A stretch of DNA of 64,000 bases, from positions 558,001-622,000 of the forward strand of contig NZ_CP059450.1 in NCBI RefSeq assembly GCF_022023855.1. The letters run 5' to 3'. Source of the DNA: Azospirillum brasilense. GTDB taxonomy: Bacteria; Pseudomonadota; Alphaproteobacteria; Azospirillales; Azospirillaceae. Numbering within the stretch: position 1 is the first letter of the stretch; each line of letters begins with the position of its first letter. This document shows positions 1 to 9,086 of the stretch, in pieces. A program made the translations under genes and the position numbers. A model generated the notes under the pieces. That model saw nothing but the letters and a program-made list of their open reading frames with translations. It had not been told where the DNA came from and did no database searches.

Positions 1-942
1 GTGGTCGAGACGGTCCATTTCACCGAGGGGCAGGAGGTGAAGGCGGGGGACCTGCTGTTCACCCTCGACTCCCGCGCGCTGGAGGCGCAGCTCCGGCAGG
101 CCCAGGCCAATCTGGAACGCGACCGCGCCAATCTCGACAAGGCGCGTGGCGACGTGAAGCGTTACGAGCAGCTCGTCCGTTCCAACACCGTCGCCCGCCA
201 GCAATACGACGCCGCGGTGGCCGCCGCCGACGCGCTGGAGGCCACGGTGAAGGCCGGGCAGGCTGCCATCGAGGCGGCCAAGGTCTCGCTCAGCTTCACC
301 CGCATCGCCGCCCCCATGGACGGGCGCACCGGTGCGGTGAACGCCAAGCCCGGCACGATGGTGCGGGCGGCGGACGCCACGCCGCTGGTCACGCTGACCC
401 AGCTCCGCCCGATCACCGTCGCCTTCAACGTGCCGGAACGCCACCTGCCGACCATCCGCGCGGCGATGGAGACGAGCACACTGGCGGTCACCGCCGGCAT
501 CCCCGGCGCCGCCGTCCCGCCCGCCGAGGGCGCCCTGAATTTCGTGGACAGTCAGGTCGACCAGCAGACCGGCACGATCCTGGTGAAGGGCCAGTTCACC
601 AACGCCGACACCCGGCTGTGGCCCGGCCAGTTCGTGGATGTGGTCCTGACCCTGCGCGTCGAACCGCAGGCCCTTACGCTTCCACAGGAAGCCGTGCAGA
701 CCGGCCAGCAGGGCCGTTTCGTCTATGTGGTCAAGCCCGACGACACGGTGGAGATCCGCAACGTCACCGTGGCGCGCAGCCAGGAGGGCATCGCGGTCAT
801 CGCCGACGGGGTGCAGGCCGGTGAGCGCGTGGTGGTCGACGGCCAGTCCCGCCTGTATCCCGGCGCCAAGGTCGCCGCCGCCAGGAACGGCGGAAAGGAG
901 GGCGCCAACGGCAAGGCTCCGCTCACCGGAGGCGCGTCATGA
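1..942 (+). CDS. RND efflux periplasmic adaptor subunit (5' truncated)
   Basis: This is the C-terminal 313 residues of a membrane-fusion (HlyD/AcrA-like) adaptor that links an inner-membrane RND pump to an outer-membrane channel. The visible part begins inside the lipoyl/barrel-sandwich half-motif (EGQEVKAGDLLF). It continues through an alpha-helical hairpin rich in Ala, Arg and Gln at about residues 25-95, then the second lipoyl half (TRIAAPMDGRTG), the beta-barrel and a C-terminal membrane-proximal domain. Family members are about 370-400 residues, so roughly 60-80 N-terminal residues with the signal sequence lie left of the window. The GTG at base 1 is therefore not the real start. The stop overlaps the next ATG by four bases (ATGA), which implies co-translation with the permease. 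Confidence 0.9.
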   Translation: MVETVHFTEGQEVKAGDLLFTLDSRALEAQLRQAQANLERDRANLDKARGDVKRYEQLVRSNTVARQQYDAAVAAADALEATVKAGQAAIEAAKVSLSFTRIAAPMDGRTGAVNAKPGTMVRAADATPLVTLTQLRPITVAFNVPERHLPTIRAAMETSTLAVTAGIPGAAVPPAEGALNFVDSQVDQQTGTILVKGQFTNADTRLWPGQFVDVVLTLRVEPQALTLPQEAVQTGQQGRFVYVVKPDDTVEIRNVTVARSQEGIAVIADGVQAGERVVVDGQSRLYPGAKVAAARNGGKEGANGKAPLTGGAS

Positions 943-3900
943 CCCTCTCGGAGCTGTGCATCCGCCGTCCGGTGATGACCATCCTGCTGACGGCGGCGCT
1001 GGTTCTGGGGGGCCTAGCCGCCTACCGGCAACTGCCCGTCGCGGCGCTGCCGCGGGTGGATTTCCCGGTCATCAACGTCTCCGCCACGCTGCCCGGCGCC
1101 AGCCCGGAAACCATGGCGGCCTCGGTCGCCAGCCCGCTGGAGCGTGAGTTCTCGACCATCGCCGGCATCGACACGATCACCTCGACGTCGAGCCTTGGCA
1201 ACACCTCGATCACCATCCAGTTCGTTCTGGAACGCGACATCGACGCCGCCGCGCAGGACGTGCAGGCGGCCATTGCCCGCACCCAGCGCCGCCTGCCGGC
1301 GGAGATGACCACCGCGCCCAGCTACCGCAAGGTGAACCCGGCCGACCAGCCGGTGCTGATGCTGGCCCTCTCGTCGCCGACGCTGACGCTGTCGTCGCTG
1401 AACGACTTCGCGGAGACCGCGGTCCAGCCCAAGGTCGCCACCCTGCCGGGCGTCGCCCAGGTGCAGATCTACGGCGCGCAGAAATACGCTGTGCGCGTCC
1501 AGGTCGACCCCAACGCGCTGGCCGTGCGCGGCATCGGCATCGACGAGCTACAGAAGGCGCTGGCCGCCGCCAACGCCAACACGCCGGTCGGCACGCTGTC
1601 CGGCGCCCGGCAGCAGCTTGTCCTCGCCGCCAACCCGCAGCTTCCCGACGCCGACGCCTTCCGCGGCCTGATCGTCGCCTACCGCAACGGCGCCCCGGTC
1701 CGGCTGGGCGACGTGGCGAACGTCCTGGACAGCGTCGAGAACGCCCGCACGGCGAGCTGGCACAACGGCACCCGCGCCATCGTCATGGCCGTGCAGCGCC
1801 AGCCCGACGCCAACACGGTGGACGTGGTGGACCGGGTGCGCAACCTGCTGCCCACCTTCCGCGCGCAGCTTCCGCCCAGCGCCAAGGTGGAGGTGGTGAA
1901 CGACCGCTCCACCTCGATCCGCGAGGCGGTGGAAGACGTGCAGTTCACGCTGGGCCTGACCATCGCGCTGGTCGTGCTGGTCATCTTCCTGTTCCTGCGC
2001 CGCCTGACGGCGACGATGATCCCGGCGCTGACGGTGCCGATCTCGCTGATCGCAACGGCGGGCGGGATGCATCTGATGGGCTTCTCCATCGACAACATTT
2101 CGCTGATGGCGCTGACGCTGGCGGTCGGCCTCGTCGTCGACGACGCCATCGTGATGATGGAGAACATCGTCCGTTACGTCGAAGAGGGGATGCAGCCCTT
2201 CGAGGCGGCGCTCAAGGGCTCGCGGGAGATCGGCTTCACCATCATCTCCATCACCGTGTCGCTTGTGGCTGTCTTCATCCCGATCCTGCTGATGGGCGGG
2301 GTGGTCGGGCGCGTCTTCCACGAGTTCGCGCTGGTGGTGACCATGGCGATCAGCGCCTCGGCCTTCGTCGCGCTGACGCTGACGCCGATGATGTGCGCCC
2401 GCATGCTGACCCACGAACCCCACGGGGCCAAGGAGGGCTGGTTCGGCCGCGTCCTGGAGGGCGGGTTCAGCGCGCTGCACCGCGGCTACGCCGTGACCCT
2501 GCGGATGGCGTTGAGGCACCGCCCGGTCATGGGGCTCGTCATGATCGCGACGGTGGTCGGTTCCGCCCTGCTGTTCCAGGCGATCCCCAAGGGCTTCTTC
2601 CCGACCGAGGACATCGGCCAGATCACCGTCTCGACCGAGGCCGCCCCCGACATCTCCTTCCCGGCCATGGCCGAGCGGCAGCAGGAGGTGGCGCGAATCA
2701 TCCAGGCGCATCCGGCGGTTGCCAACATGACCTCGTCCGTCGCCATCGGCGGCAATTCGGTCAACACCGGACGCATGTTCGTTGTGCTGAAGCCGCGCGC
2801 CGAGCGACCGCCGGCGGGCGAGGTGATCCAGCAACTCCGCCGCCAGCTCGCCGGCATACCCGGCATGGCGGTCTACATGCAGCCGGTGCAGAATCTGCGC
2901 ATCGGCGGCCGTTCGTCCAAGAACGAGTTCCAGTACACCATCCAGGGCCTGAACACGGAAGAACTGTACGCCTGGTCGGGACGGCTGGAGCGGGCGATGC
3001 ACGACATCCCGATCCTGCAGGACGTGACCAGCGACCTCCAGCTCAACAGCCCGCAGGCCTATGTGCATGTGGACCGCGAGAAGGCGGCGACGTTGGGGAT
3101 TGGGGTCGATCAGGTGCGCTCCACCCTCTACAGCGCCTTCGGCCAGCGGCAGGTCTCGACCATCTACACGCCGACCAACGACTATCAGGTGCTGATCGAG
3201 CTGGCGCCGAAGTACCAGCAGGACGACAACGCCCTGTCGCGCATCTATGTGCGCTCCGGCTCCGGCAAGCTGGTGCCGCTGGATGCCTTCGCCAGCGTGC
3301 AGCGCACCGCCGGTCCGCTGACGGTCAACCACCAGGGGCAGTTGCCCGCCGTCACCCTGTCCTTCAACGTGGCGCCCGGTCATTCGCTGGGCGAGGCGGT
3401 GAACGCCGTCCGGCAGGCGGAGATGGAGATGGCCCTGCCGCCGGGCATCACCACCGGCTTCGCCGGCACCGCCCAGGTCTTCGAGGACGCGCAGAAGAGC
3501 CAGGGGCTGCTGCTGCTCGCCGCGGTGCTGGTGATCTACATTGTGCTCGGCGTTCTGTATGAGAGCTTCATCCACCCGCTGACCATCCTGTCCGGCCTGC
3601 CGTCCGCGGCCATCGGGGCGCTGGCAACGCTGATGGTGTTCGGGCAGGAACTGAGCGTCATCGCGATCATCGGCATCCTGATGCTGATCGGCATCGTGAA
3701 GAAGAACGCGATCATGATGATCGACTTCGCCATCGACGCGCAGCGCAACCAGGGCATGACCGCGCGCGAGGCGATCGAGCAGGCCTGCCTGCTGCGCTTC
3801 CGCCCGATTATGATGACGACCATGGCAGCGATCATGGGCACCCTGCCCATCGCCGTCGCCCACGGCGCCGCCGCGGAACTGCGCCAGCCCCTGGGTCTCG

Positions 3901-4061
3901 CCGTGGTCGGCGGCCTGTGCGTATCGCAGATCCTGACGCTCTACATCACGCCTGTGCTGTTTCTCTACATGGAGGACGCCGGAAACGCGGTCTCCCGTCT
4001 GTGGAAGCGCCGTCACGGCGCCGCCCCGGAGGCGCCGCACCCGGTCCCGGGCGCGGAGTAA
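939..4061 (+). CDS. RND efflux transporter permease (HAE1 family)
   Basis: This 1040-residue inner-membrane proton/drug antiporter has the usual RND length of 1030-1050 residues. The first helix follows the start (VMTILLTAALVLGGLAAY). A large periplasmic porter domain comes next, then helices 2-6 with the typical GLVVDDAIVMMENI segment that carries the proton-relay aspartates. A second periplasmic domain and helices 8-12 follow (LMLIGIVKKNAIMMIDFA). Substrate cannot be read from sequence; the paired adaptor and the overall style resemble MdtABC/MexW-type multidrug pumps. It overlaps the adaptor gene by four bases. No outer-membrane channel gene follows, so the pump probably borrows a TolC-like protein encoded elsewhere. 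It ends next to a paired-hairpin repeat that probably serves as its terminator. Confidence 0.94.
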   Translation: MTLSELCIRRPVMTILLTAALVLGGLAAYRQLPVAALPRVDFPVINVSATLPGASPETMAASVASPLEREFSTIAGIDTITSTSSLGNTSITIQFVLERDIDAAAQDVQAAIARTQRRLPAEMTTAPSYRKVNPADQPVLMLALSSPTLTLSSLNDFAETAVQPKVATLPGVAQVQIYGAQKYAVRVQVDPNALAVRGIGIDELQKALAAANANTPVGTLSGARQQLVLAANPQLPDADAFRGLIVAYRNGAPVRLGDVANVLDSVENARTASWHNGTRAIVMAVQRQPDANTVDVVDRVRNLLPTFRAQLPPSAKVEVVNDRSTSIREAVEDVQFTLGLTIALVVLVIFLFLRRLTATMIPALTVPISLIATAGGMHLMGFSIDNISLMALTLAVGLVVDDAIVMMENIVRYVEEGMQPFEAALKGSREIGFTIISITVSLVAVFIPILLMGGVVGRVFHEFALVVTMAISASAFVALTLTPMMCARMLTHEPHGAKEGWFGRVLEGGFSALHRGYAVTLRMALRHRPVMGLVMIATVVGSALLFQAIPKGFFPTEDIGQITVSTEAAPDISFPAMAERQQEVARIIQAHPAVANMTSSVAIGGNSVNTGRMFVVLKPRAERPPAGEVIQQLRRQLAGIPGMAVYMQPVQNLRIGGRSSKNEFQYTIQGLNTEELYAWSGRLERAMHDIPILQDVTSDLQLNSPQAYVHVDREKAATLGIGVDQVRSTLYSAFGQRQVSTIYTPTNDYQVLIELAPKYQQDDNALSRIYVRSGSGKLVPLDAFASVQRTAGPLTVNHQGQLPAVTLSFNVAPGHSLGEAVNAVRQAEMEMALPPGITTGFAGTAQVFEDAQKSQGLLLLAAVLVIYIVLGVLYESFIHPLTILSGLPSAAIGALATLMVFGQELSVIAIIGILMLIGIVKKNAIMMIDFAIDAQRNQGMTAREAIEQACLLRFRPIMMTTMAAIMGTLPIAVAHGAAAELRQPLGLAVVGGLCVSQILTLYITPVLFLYMEDAGNAVSRLWKRRHGAAPEAPHPVPGAE

Positions 4062-4081
4062 TAGCTCCACAAGGTTGTTTT

Positions 4082-4198
4082 CCCTCTCCCCTCCGGGGAG
4101 AGGGTTAGGGTGAGGGGGATGCGCGTGGCGATGCGTTTGGCAAAAGCGCAACCCCCTCACCGGCCCTCCGGGCCACCCTCTCCCCAGAGGGGAGAGGG
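4082..4198. repeat. Paired-hairpin intergenic repeat and probable bidirectional terminator
   Basis: Two copies of the hairpin CCCTCTCCCC-N3-GGGGAGAGGG (4082-4104 and 4176-4198) flank an outer inverted repeat, GGTGAGGGGG at 4109-4118 against CCCCCTCACC at 4152-4161. The right hairpin abuts the lysR stop codon at 4199, and the left one follows the permease stop. Similar G/C-rich REP-like elements are common in proteobacterial intergenic DNA. Its position between convergent genes suggests termination in both directions, although there is no T-run. Confidence 0.7.
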
Positions 4199-5086
4199 TT
4201 AAACAGCGCCGGCAAGGCGCGTCACCAACTCGCGGCTGTGGCTGGGCAGCGCGTCCAGCCGGCGGACGCAGACGACCAGCGAACGGACCGCCCAGGGGTC
4301 GGTCAGGCGCACCGCGCGGATTTTCGTGAAGCGGCGGCAACGCTTCGCCGAGGCTTCCGGGACGATGCCGAGCCCCACCCCCTGCTCGACCATCCGGCAG
4401 ATCCCGTCGAAGCCGCGCACCCGCACGCGCAGCTTCAGCGGGCGGCCGGCGCGGATGGCGTGCTCGTTGATGTGCTGCTGAAGGGCGTTGCGCGTCGCCA
4501 GCCCGACGAAATCCTCCTCCAGAACCTCGCGCAAGGCGACGCTGCGGCGGTTGGTCAGCGGGTGGCCGTGCGGCGTGACCAGCACCATGCGGTCGGTCCG
4601 GAAGGGAAAGACCTCCAGTCCCGACAGGTCGGCGTGATCGGACACCACCCCGACGTCGGCCAACCCCTCCGCCACCGCCCGCACGATCTCGTGGCTGGGC
4701 TTCTCCTCCAGATCGATGTCGATGTTGGGGTGGGCGGCGAGGAAGGGCGCCAGGGCCTCGGGCAGGAATTCGGCCAGGGCGGCGGTGTTGGAGAGCAGTC
4801 GGACATGGCCCTTCAGCCCCTTCGCGTAATCGCCCAGCTCGCCGCGCATCCGCTCCACCTGCTGGAGGAGGAGGCGGGCGTGGTGGACCAGCGCCTCACC
4901 CGCCGGGGTCGGGCGGACGCCACGCCGCCAGCGCTCCAGCAGCGGTGCGCCGAGCGTCTCCTCCATCCCACGGATGCGCGCGCTCGCCGAGGCGAGGGCG
5001 AGGTGCGTCCGCTCCGCGCCGTGGGTGATGCTCTCCGCCTCCGCCACGTTCAGAAACAGCCGCAGGTCGGTCAGGTCGAAGCGCAT
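4199..5086 (-). CDS. LysR family transcriptional regulator
   Basis: This 295-residue LysR-type regulator begins with the classic winged-helix DNA-binding segment (MRFDLTDLRLFLNVAEAES). A linker helix and a periplasmic-binding-like effector domain follow from about residue 90. The start at 5086 places the HTH at residue 1 as in the family; an upstream in-frame ATG at 5152 would add 22 residues with no family match. It is transcribed divergently from a TauE/SafE exporter with about 100 bases between starts. That gap holds a perfect 10-bp inverted repeat with a T-N11-A core, so regulation of the exporter and of itself is likely. The effector is unknown. Confidence 0.9.
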   Translation of the reverse strand: MRFDLTDLRLFLNVAEAESITHGAERTHLALASASARIRGMEETLGAPLLERWRRGVRPTPAGEALVHHARLLLQQVERMRGELGDYAKGLKGHVRLLSNTAALAEFLPEALAPFLAAHPNIDIDLEEKPSHEIVRAVAEGLADVGVVSDHADLSGLEVFPFRTDRMVLVTPHGHPLTNRRSVALREVLEEDFVGLATRNALQQHINEHAIRAGRPLKLRVRVRGFDGICRMVEQGVGLGIVPEASAKRCRRFTKIRAVRLTDPWAVRSLVVCVRRLDALPSHSRELVTRLAGAV

Positions 5087-5108
5087 GGGCAGGGTCTCCG
5101 GCGGGGAA

Positions 5109-5135
5109 CCAGCCTTCGTCCGAAGCGAAGGCTGG
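5109..5135. promoter_or_regulatory. Candidate LysR operator between divergent lysR and tauE
   Basis: CCAGCCTTCG at 5109-5118 and CGAAGGCTGG at 5126-5135 form a perfect 10-bp inverted repeat with a 7-base spacer. The inner part reads TTCG-N7-CGAA, which contains the T-N11-A pattern of LysR-type boxes. It lies 23 bases upstream of the lysR start and about 50 bases upstream of the exporter start, as expected for a divergent LysR-regulated pair. Confidence 0.6.
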
Positions 5136-5187
5136 CTGCGTGACATCCACATTGCCGGAAGCCGTGGCCGGGCTTCAAGTGGTGGGC

Positions 5188-5937
5188 ATGACCGACCTCC
5201 CTCTCCTCATCGTCGCCGCCATGGCCTTGACCTTCCTGCTGGCCGGGTTCGTCAAGGGCATGATCGGCCTGGGCCTGCCGACCGTCGCCATGGGTCTGCT
5301 CGGCCTCGTCATGCCGCCCGCCGAGGCGGCGGTGATCCTGATCGTGCCTTCGCTGGTGACGAATCTCTGGCAACTGGCCTTCGGCCCCGGCCTCGGCGCC
5401 ACCATCGAGCGCTTCTGGCCGATGATGCTGGGGATCACGCTGGGCACCTGGGCCGGGGCGGGGCTGCTGGCGGGCGCCTCGTCGGGGCAGGCCGCGGCGG
5501 CTCTGGGCGGGGCGTTGGCGCTCTACGCGGTGGCCGGGCTGGTGAAGCTGCCGCTGCGGGTGCCGCCGCCGGCGGAATCCTGGCTGTCGCCGCTGGTCGG
5601 CGTGGCGACCGGTGTGGTGACGGCGGCAACCGGTGTCTTCGTCATCCCCGCCGTGCCCTACCTCCAGGCGCTCGATCTGGAGCGCGACCGGCTGATCCAG
5701 GCGCTCGGCCTGTCCTTCACCGTGTCCACGCTGGCTCTGGCCGCCGGGCTGGCGCAACACGGGCTGTTCGACGGCACGCTGGCCTGGGGCTCACTGGCCT
5801 CGCTGTTGCCGGCGCTGGCCGGGATGGCGCTCGGCCAGAGCCTCCGCCGGCGGGTGCGGGCGGAGGTGTTCCGGCGCTGCTTCTTCCTCGGCCTGCTGGC
5901 GCTCGGGCTGTTCCTGATGCTGGAGCATCTGGGGTGA
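5188..5937 (+). CDS. TauE/SafE family sulfite/anion exporter
   Basis: This is an integral membrane protein of about 249 residues with eight or so hydrophobic segments. They are arranged in two repeats (first LIVAAMALTFLLAGFVKGMIG; second after about residue 125, VGVATGVVTAATGVF). The Gly-rich FVKGMIGLGLPT motif in the first helix is typical of the TauE/SafE (DUF81) family, which exports sulfite, sulfoacetate or related organic anions. The ATG at 5188 is preferred over the upstream in-frame ATG at 5140, because the latter would put a non-hydrophobic tail before helix 1 and overlap the operator region. It is divergent from lysR and probably controlled by it. Its exact substrate is not evident. 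Confidence 0.85.
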   Translation: MTDLPLLIVAAMALTFLLAGFVKGMIGLGLPTVAMGLLGLVMPPAEAAVILIVPSLVTNLWQLAFGPGLGATIERFWPMMLGITLGTWAGAGLLAGASSGQAAAALGGALALYAVAGLVKLPLRVPPPAESWLSPLVGVATGVVTAATGVFVIPAVPYLQALDLERDRLIQALGLSFTVSTLALAAGLAQHGLFDGTLAWGSLASLLPALAGMALGQSLRRRVRAEVFRRCFFLGLLALGLFLMLEHLG

Positions 5938-5938
5938 C

Positions 5939-8900
5939 CTACTCCGCAGCCGTGCCGTGCGCCACGGCGTCCGGGTCCTTGTGGGCGAACCAGCGCTTGA
6001 AGCGCCGGGACAGCGCGTCGAGGTAGGTGAGGATCACCGGAACCACCAGCAGGGTGAGCAAGGTGGAGCTGATGAGGCCGCCGATCACCGCGTGGGCCAT
6101 CGGCGCCCGCTGCTGCGCGCCCTCGCCGATGCCGAGCGCCAGCGGGATCATGCCGAAGATCATCGCCATGGTGGTCATGACGATGGGGCGCAGGCGGATG
6201 ATGCCGGCCTCCACCACCGCGTCGCGCAGTTCCACCCCGCGGGCGCGGGCCTGGTTGGCGAAGTCGACCAGCAGGATCGCGTTCTTGGTCACCAGACCCA
6301 TCAGCATGATGAAGCCGATGGCGCTGAAGATGTTCAGCGTGGAGCCGGCGACGAGAAGCCCGAGGAACACCCCGACCAGTGACAGCGGCAGCGACATCAT
6401 GATGGCGATGGGCTGGAGGAAGCTGCCGAACTGCGAGGCCAGGATCAGATAGATCAGGATCACCGCCAGCAGCAGCGCCTGGGTGGCGTAGGCCGACGTC
6501 TCGGCGATGTCCTTGGTCGAACCGCCGAAGACGATGCGGTAGCCGGGCGGCAGCTTGATCTCCGCGATGGCCGCCTGAAGCTCCTTGCCGGCATCGCCGG
6601 CCGGGCGGCCCTGGACGTTGGCCTGGACGTTCACCTCGCGCGACAGGTCGCGGCGGTTGATCTGCGAGGCGCCGAGCGTCGTCTCGACCCGGCTGACCTG
6701 CGACAGCGGCACCATGCGCGGCGTCCCCTCGGCGTCGTTGGAGCCGGTCAGGTAGATGCGGTCGAGGTCGGCGCGGCCCACCCGGTCGCTTTCCGGCAGA
6801 CGCACCAGCACGTCGTAGGTCTCGCCGTCCGGCGCCTTCCAGGTGGACACCTTGTCGCCGGCGAAGAGGGGACGCAGCGTGTTAGCCACCTGCGCCGTGC
6901 CGACGCCGAGGTCGCTCGCAAGATCGCGCTCCAGCCGCACCGAGAGGGTCGGCTTGGCCGCCTTCAGGCTGACGTCCACGTCCACGAAGCCGCGGATGCC
7001 GGCCATGGCGGCGGTCACCTGCTTGCCGATGCGGTCCAGCTCCGCGATGTCGCGGCCCTGGACGGACACCTGGATCTGCTTCTGCACGCCACCGACGCCG
7101 GGAATGCCGATGCCGATCTGGACGCCGGGGATCGCCGACAGCCGTTCGCGCAGCGGCGGGGCCAGCGTGTTCGGGGTGCGCGTGCGTTGGTCGATCGGTT
7201 TCAGCCGGACGTAGATGCTGCCCCGGTTCTTGCCGACCGACGCGCCCGTGTTCACCGTGGAGTAGGTGTAGGCGACCTCCGGAAACTCGCGGATCGCCGC
7301 CTCGACCTGCCGCAGCTTGGCCGCCGTGTAGTCGAGGGACGAGCCGACCGGCGTCTCCACATCGACGATGGATTCCCCGAGGTCGGCGGCGGGAACGAAC
7401 TCCACGCCGATGCGCGGCACCAGGAAGAAACTGCCGACGAAGATCGCCAACGCCATCAGCAGCACCAGCCAGCGCCAGCGCAGCGCCCAGCGGAGAGTCC
7501 GGCCGTAGACCCGCGCCAGCGCGTCGAATGCGCCCTGGAAGCCTGCCGCGAAGCGCCCGAAGACGCCGCGCCCGTGCCGCCCGTGGGCCGCCGGATCGTA
7601 CCACAGGCTGGACAGCATGGGGTCCAGTGTGAAGGACACGAACAGCGAGATCAGCACCGCCGCCGACACGGTGATACCGAACTGCAGGAAGAAGCGCCCG
7701 ATGATGCCGCCCATGAAGGCCACGGGCAGGAACACCGCCACGATGGTCAGCGTGGTCGCCAGGACCGCCAGACCGATCTCCTTAGTCCCGTCCAGCGCCG
7801 CCTGCCGGTGCCCTTGTCCCTTGCCGAGGTGGCGCATGATGTTCTCGCGCACCACGATGGCGTCGTCGATCAGGATGCCGATGGCCAGCGACAGCGCCAT
7901 CAGCGTCATCGTGTTCAGCGTGAAGCCGAAGGCCGCCAGCACGCCGAAGGTGCCCATCACCGCCACCGGCAGGGTCAGCGCCGTGATCACCGTGCTGCGC
8001 CAGGAGCCCAGGAAGACCATGACGATGGCGATGGTCAGCACGCCGCCCTCGATTAGCGTGCGCTGCACGTTGCTCAGCGAGTTGGTGATCCCGCGCGAGG
8101 TGTCGCGCACCACCTCCAGGGCGACGTCGGAGGGCAGGGAGCCGTCGCGGCGCAACTCGTCCAGCGCCTTGTAGAGGCCGCGCGCCACCTCCACCGTGTT
8201 GGAACCCTGGATCTTCACCACGTCGACGGCCAGCGCCGGCTGGCCGTTGAACAGGGCGACGGAGTCCTGCTCCTCCTGGCCGTCCAGCACCTCGGCAACC
8301 TGGCGCAGGCGCACCGGCTCGCCGCCTCGGCGCGCGACGATGATGTCGAGAAGCTCCCGCGGGTTGATGACGCGGCCATCGACCTGGACGACGCGCTCCG
8401 CCCCGTTGCCGGAGACGGTGCCGGCGGGAATGTCCTGGTTCTCGTCGCGGATCGCCTGGAGAACCTGATCGACGCCGACGCCCAGCGCCTCCAGCCGTTC
8501 GGGGCGCAGCCGCACCTGGACCTGCCGCTTGACCCCGCCGGCGATGGTCGCCCGTCCGACGCCGCGCACGTTCTGCAGGCGCTTCAGGACGATCTGGTCG
8601 GTCATGGTGGTCAGGTCGCGCAGGGACCGGATGTCCGACTTGACGGCGAGCGAAAGGATGGGCTGGTCGTCCGGGTTGAAGCGGGTGATCTGCGGGTCCT
8701 TCACCTCGTCCCGGAACTTGGGGCGCAGGGCCGACACCTTCTCGCGCACGTCCTGCAACGCCTGGGTCGAGGCGGTCTTCAGGTCGAACTCGGCGATTAC
8801 CACCGACTGGCTCTCGTAAGAGCGGGAGGTCAGCGTCTTGATGCCGGCGATGGTGTTGACCGCGTCCTCGATGGGGCGGGTGACGTCGGTCTCAACCGAT

Positions 8901-9070
8901 TCCGGGCTGGCGCCGGGGTACTCGGTGGAGACAACGACCAGCGGGAAGTCCACGTCGGGAAACTGGTCGACGCCGAGCCGGTTGTAGGAGAACAGGCCCA
9001 GCACCATCAGCGCCACCATCATCATGGTGGCGAAGACGGGGTTGTCGACGCTGATGCGGGTGATCGGCAT
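5939..9070 (-). CDS. RND efflux transporter permease (HAE1 family)
   Basis: This second RND pump of 1043 residues begins MPITRISVDNPVFATMMMVA. It has the two-repeat topology of twelve helices and two periplasmic domains. The helix-4 region reads IGILIDDAIVVRENI and helix 10 reads LMGLVTKNAILLVDFA, both typical of proton-coupled multidrug pumps. It shares only family-level features with the permease at 939-4061, so the two are not a recent duplication. It is the last gene of the minus-strand tetR-adaptor-permease operon, 16 bases after the adaptor stop. No outer-membrane channel gene is adjacent. Substrates are unknown; the TetR repressor suggests induction by a small hydrophobic molecule. Confidence 0.94.
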   Translation of the reverse strand: MPITRISVDNPVFATMMMVALMVLGLFSYNRLGVDQFPDVDFPLVVVSTEYPGASPESVETDVTRPIEDAVNTIAGIKTLTSRSYESQSVVIAEFDLKTASTQALQDVREKVSALRPKFRDEVKDPQITRFNPDDQPILSLAVKSDIRSLRDLTTMTDQIVLKRLQNVRGVGRATIAGGVKRQVQVRLRPERLEALGVGVDQVLQAIRDENQDIPAGTVSGNGAERVVQVDGRVINPRELLDIIVARRGGEPVRLRQVAEVLDGQEEQDSVALFNGQPALAVDVVKIQGSNTVEVARGLYKALDELRRDGSLPSDVALEVVRDTSRGITNSLSNVQRTLIEGGVLTIAIVMVFLGSWRSTVITALTLPVAVMGTFGVLAAFGFTLNTMTLMALSLAIGILIDDAIVVRENIMRHLGKGQGHRQAALDGTKEIGLAVLATTLTIVAVFLPVAFMGGIIGRFFLQFGITVSAAVLISLFVSFTLDPMLSSLWYDPAAHGRHGRGVFGRFAAGFQGAFDALARVYGRTLRWALRWRWLVLLMALAIFVGSFFLVPRIGVEFVPAADLGESIVDVETPVGSSLDYTAAKLRQVEAAIREFPEVAYTYSTVNTGASVGKNRGSIYVRLKPIDQRTRTPNTLAPPLRERLSAIPGVQIGIGIPGVGGVQKQIQVSVQGRDIAELDRIGKQVTAAMAGIRGFVDVDVSLKAAKPTLSVRLERDLASDLGVGTAQVANTLRPLFAGDKVSTWKAPDGETYDVLVRLPESDRVGRADLDRIYLTGSNDAEGTPRMVPLSQVSRVETTLGASQINRRDLSREVNVQANVQGRPAGDAGKELQAAIAEIKLPPGYRIVFGGSTKDIAETSAYATQALLLAVILIYLILASQFGSFLQPIAIMMSLPLSLVGVFLGLLVAGSTLNIFSAIGFIMLMGLVTKNAILLVDFANQARARGVELRDAVVEAGIIRLRPIVMTTMAMIFGMIPLALGIGEGAQQRAPMAHAVIGGLISSTLLTLLVVPVILTYLDALSRRFKRWFAHKDPDAVAHGTAAE

Positions 9071-9086
9071 GGCGCGGCGCGTTCCC

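Noticed and set aside
1548..4340. 930-residue open frame on the minus strand antisense to the first RND permease
   Set aside because: The translation is Arg/His/Gln-rich with no domains, typical of the antisense frame of GC-rich genes. The plus-strand permease explains the region.
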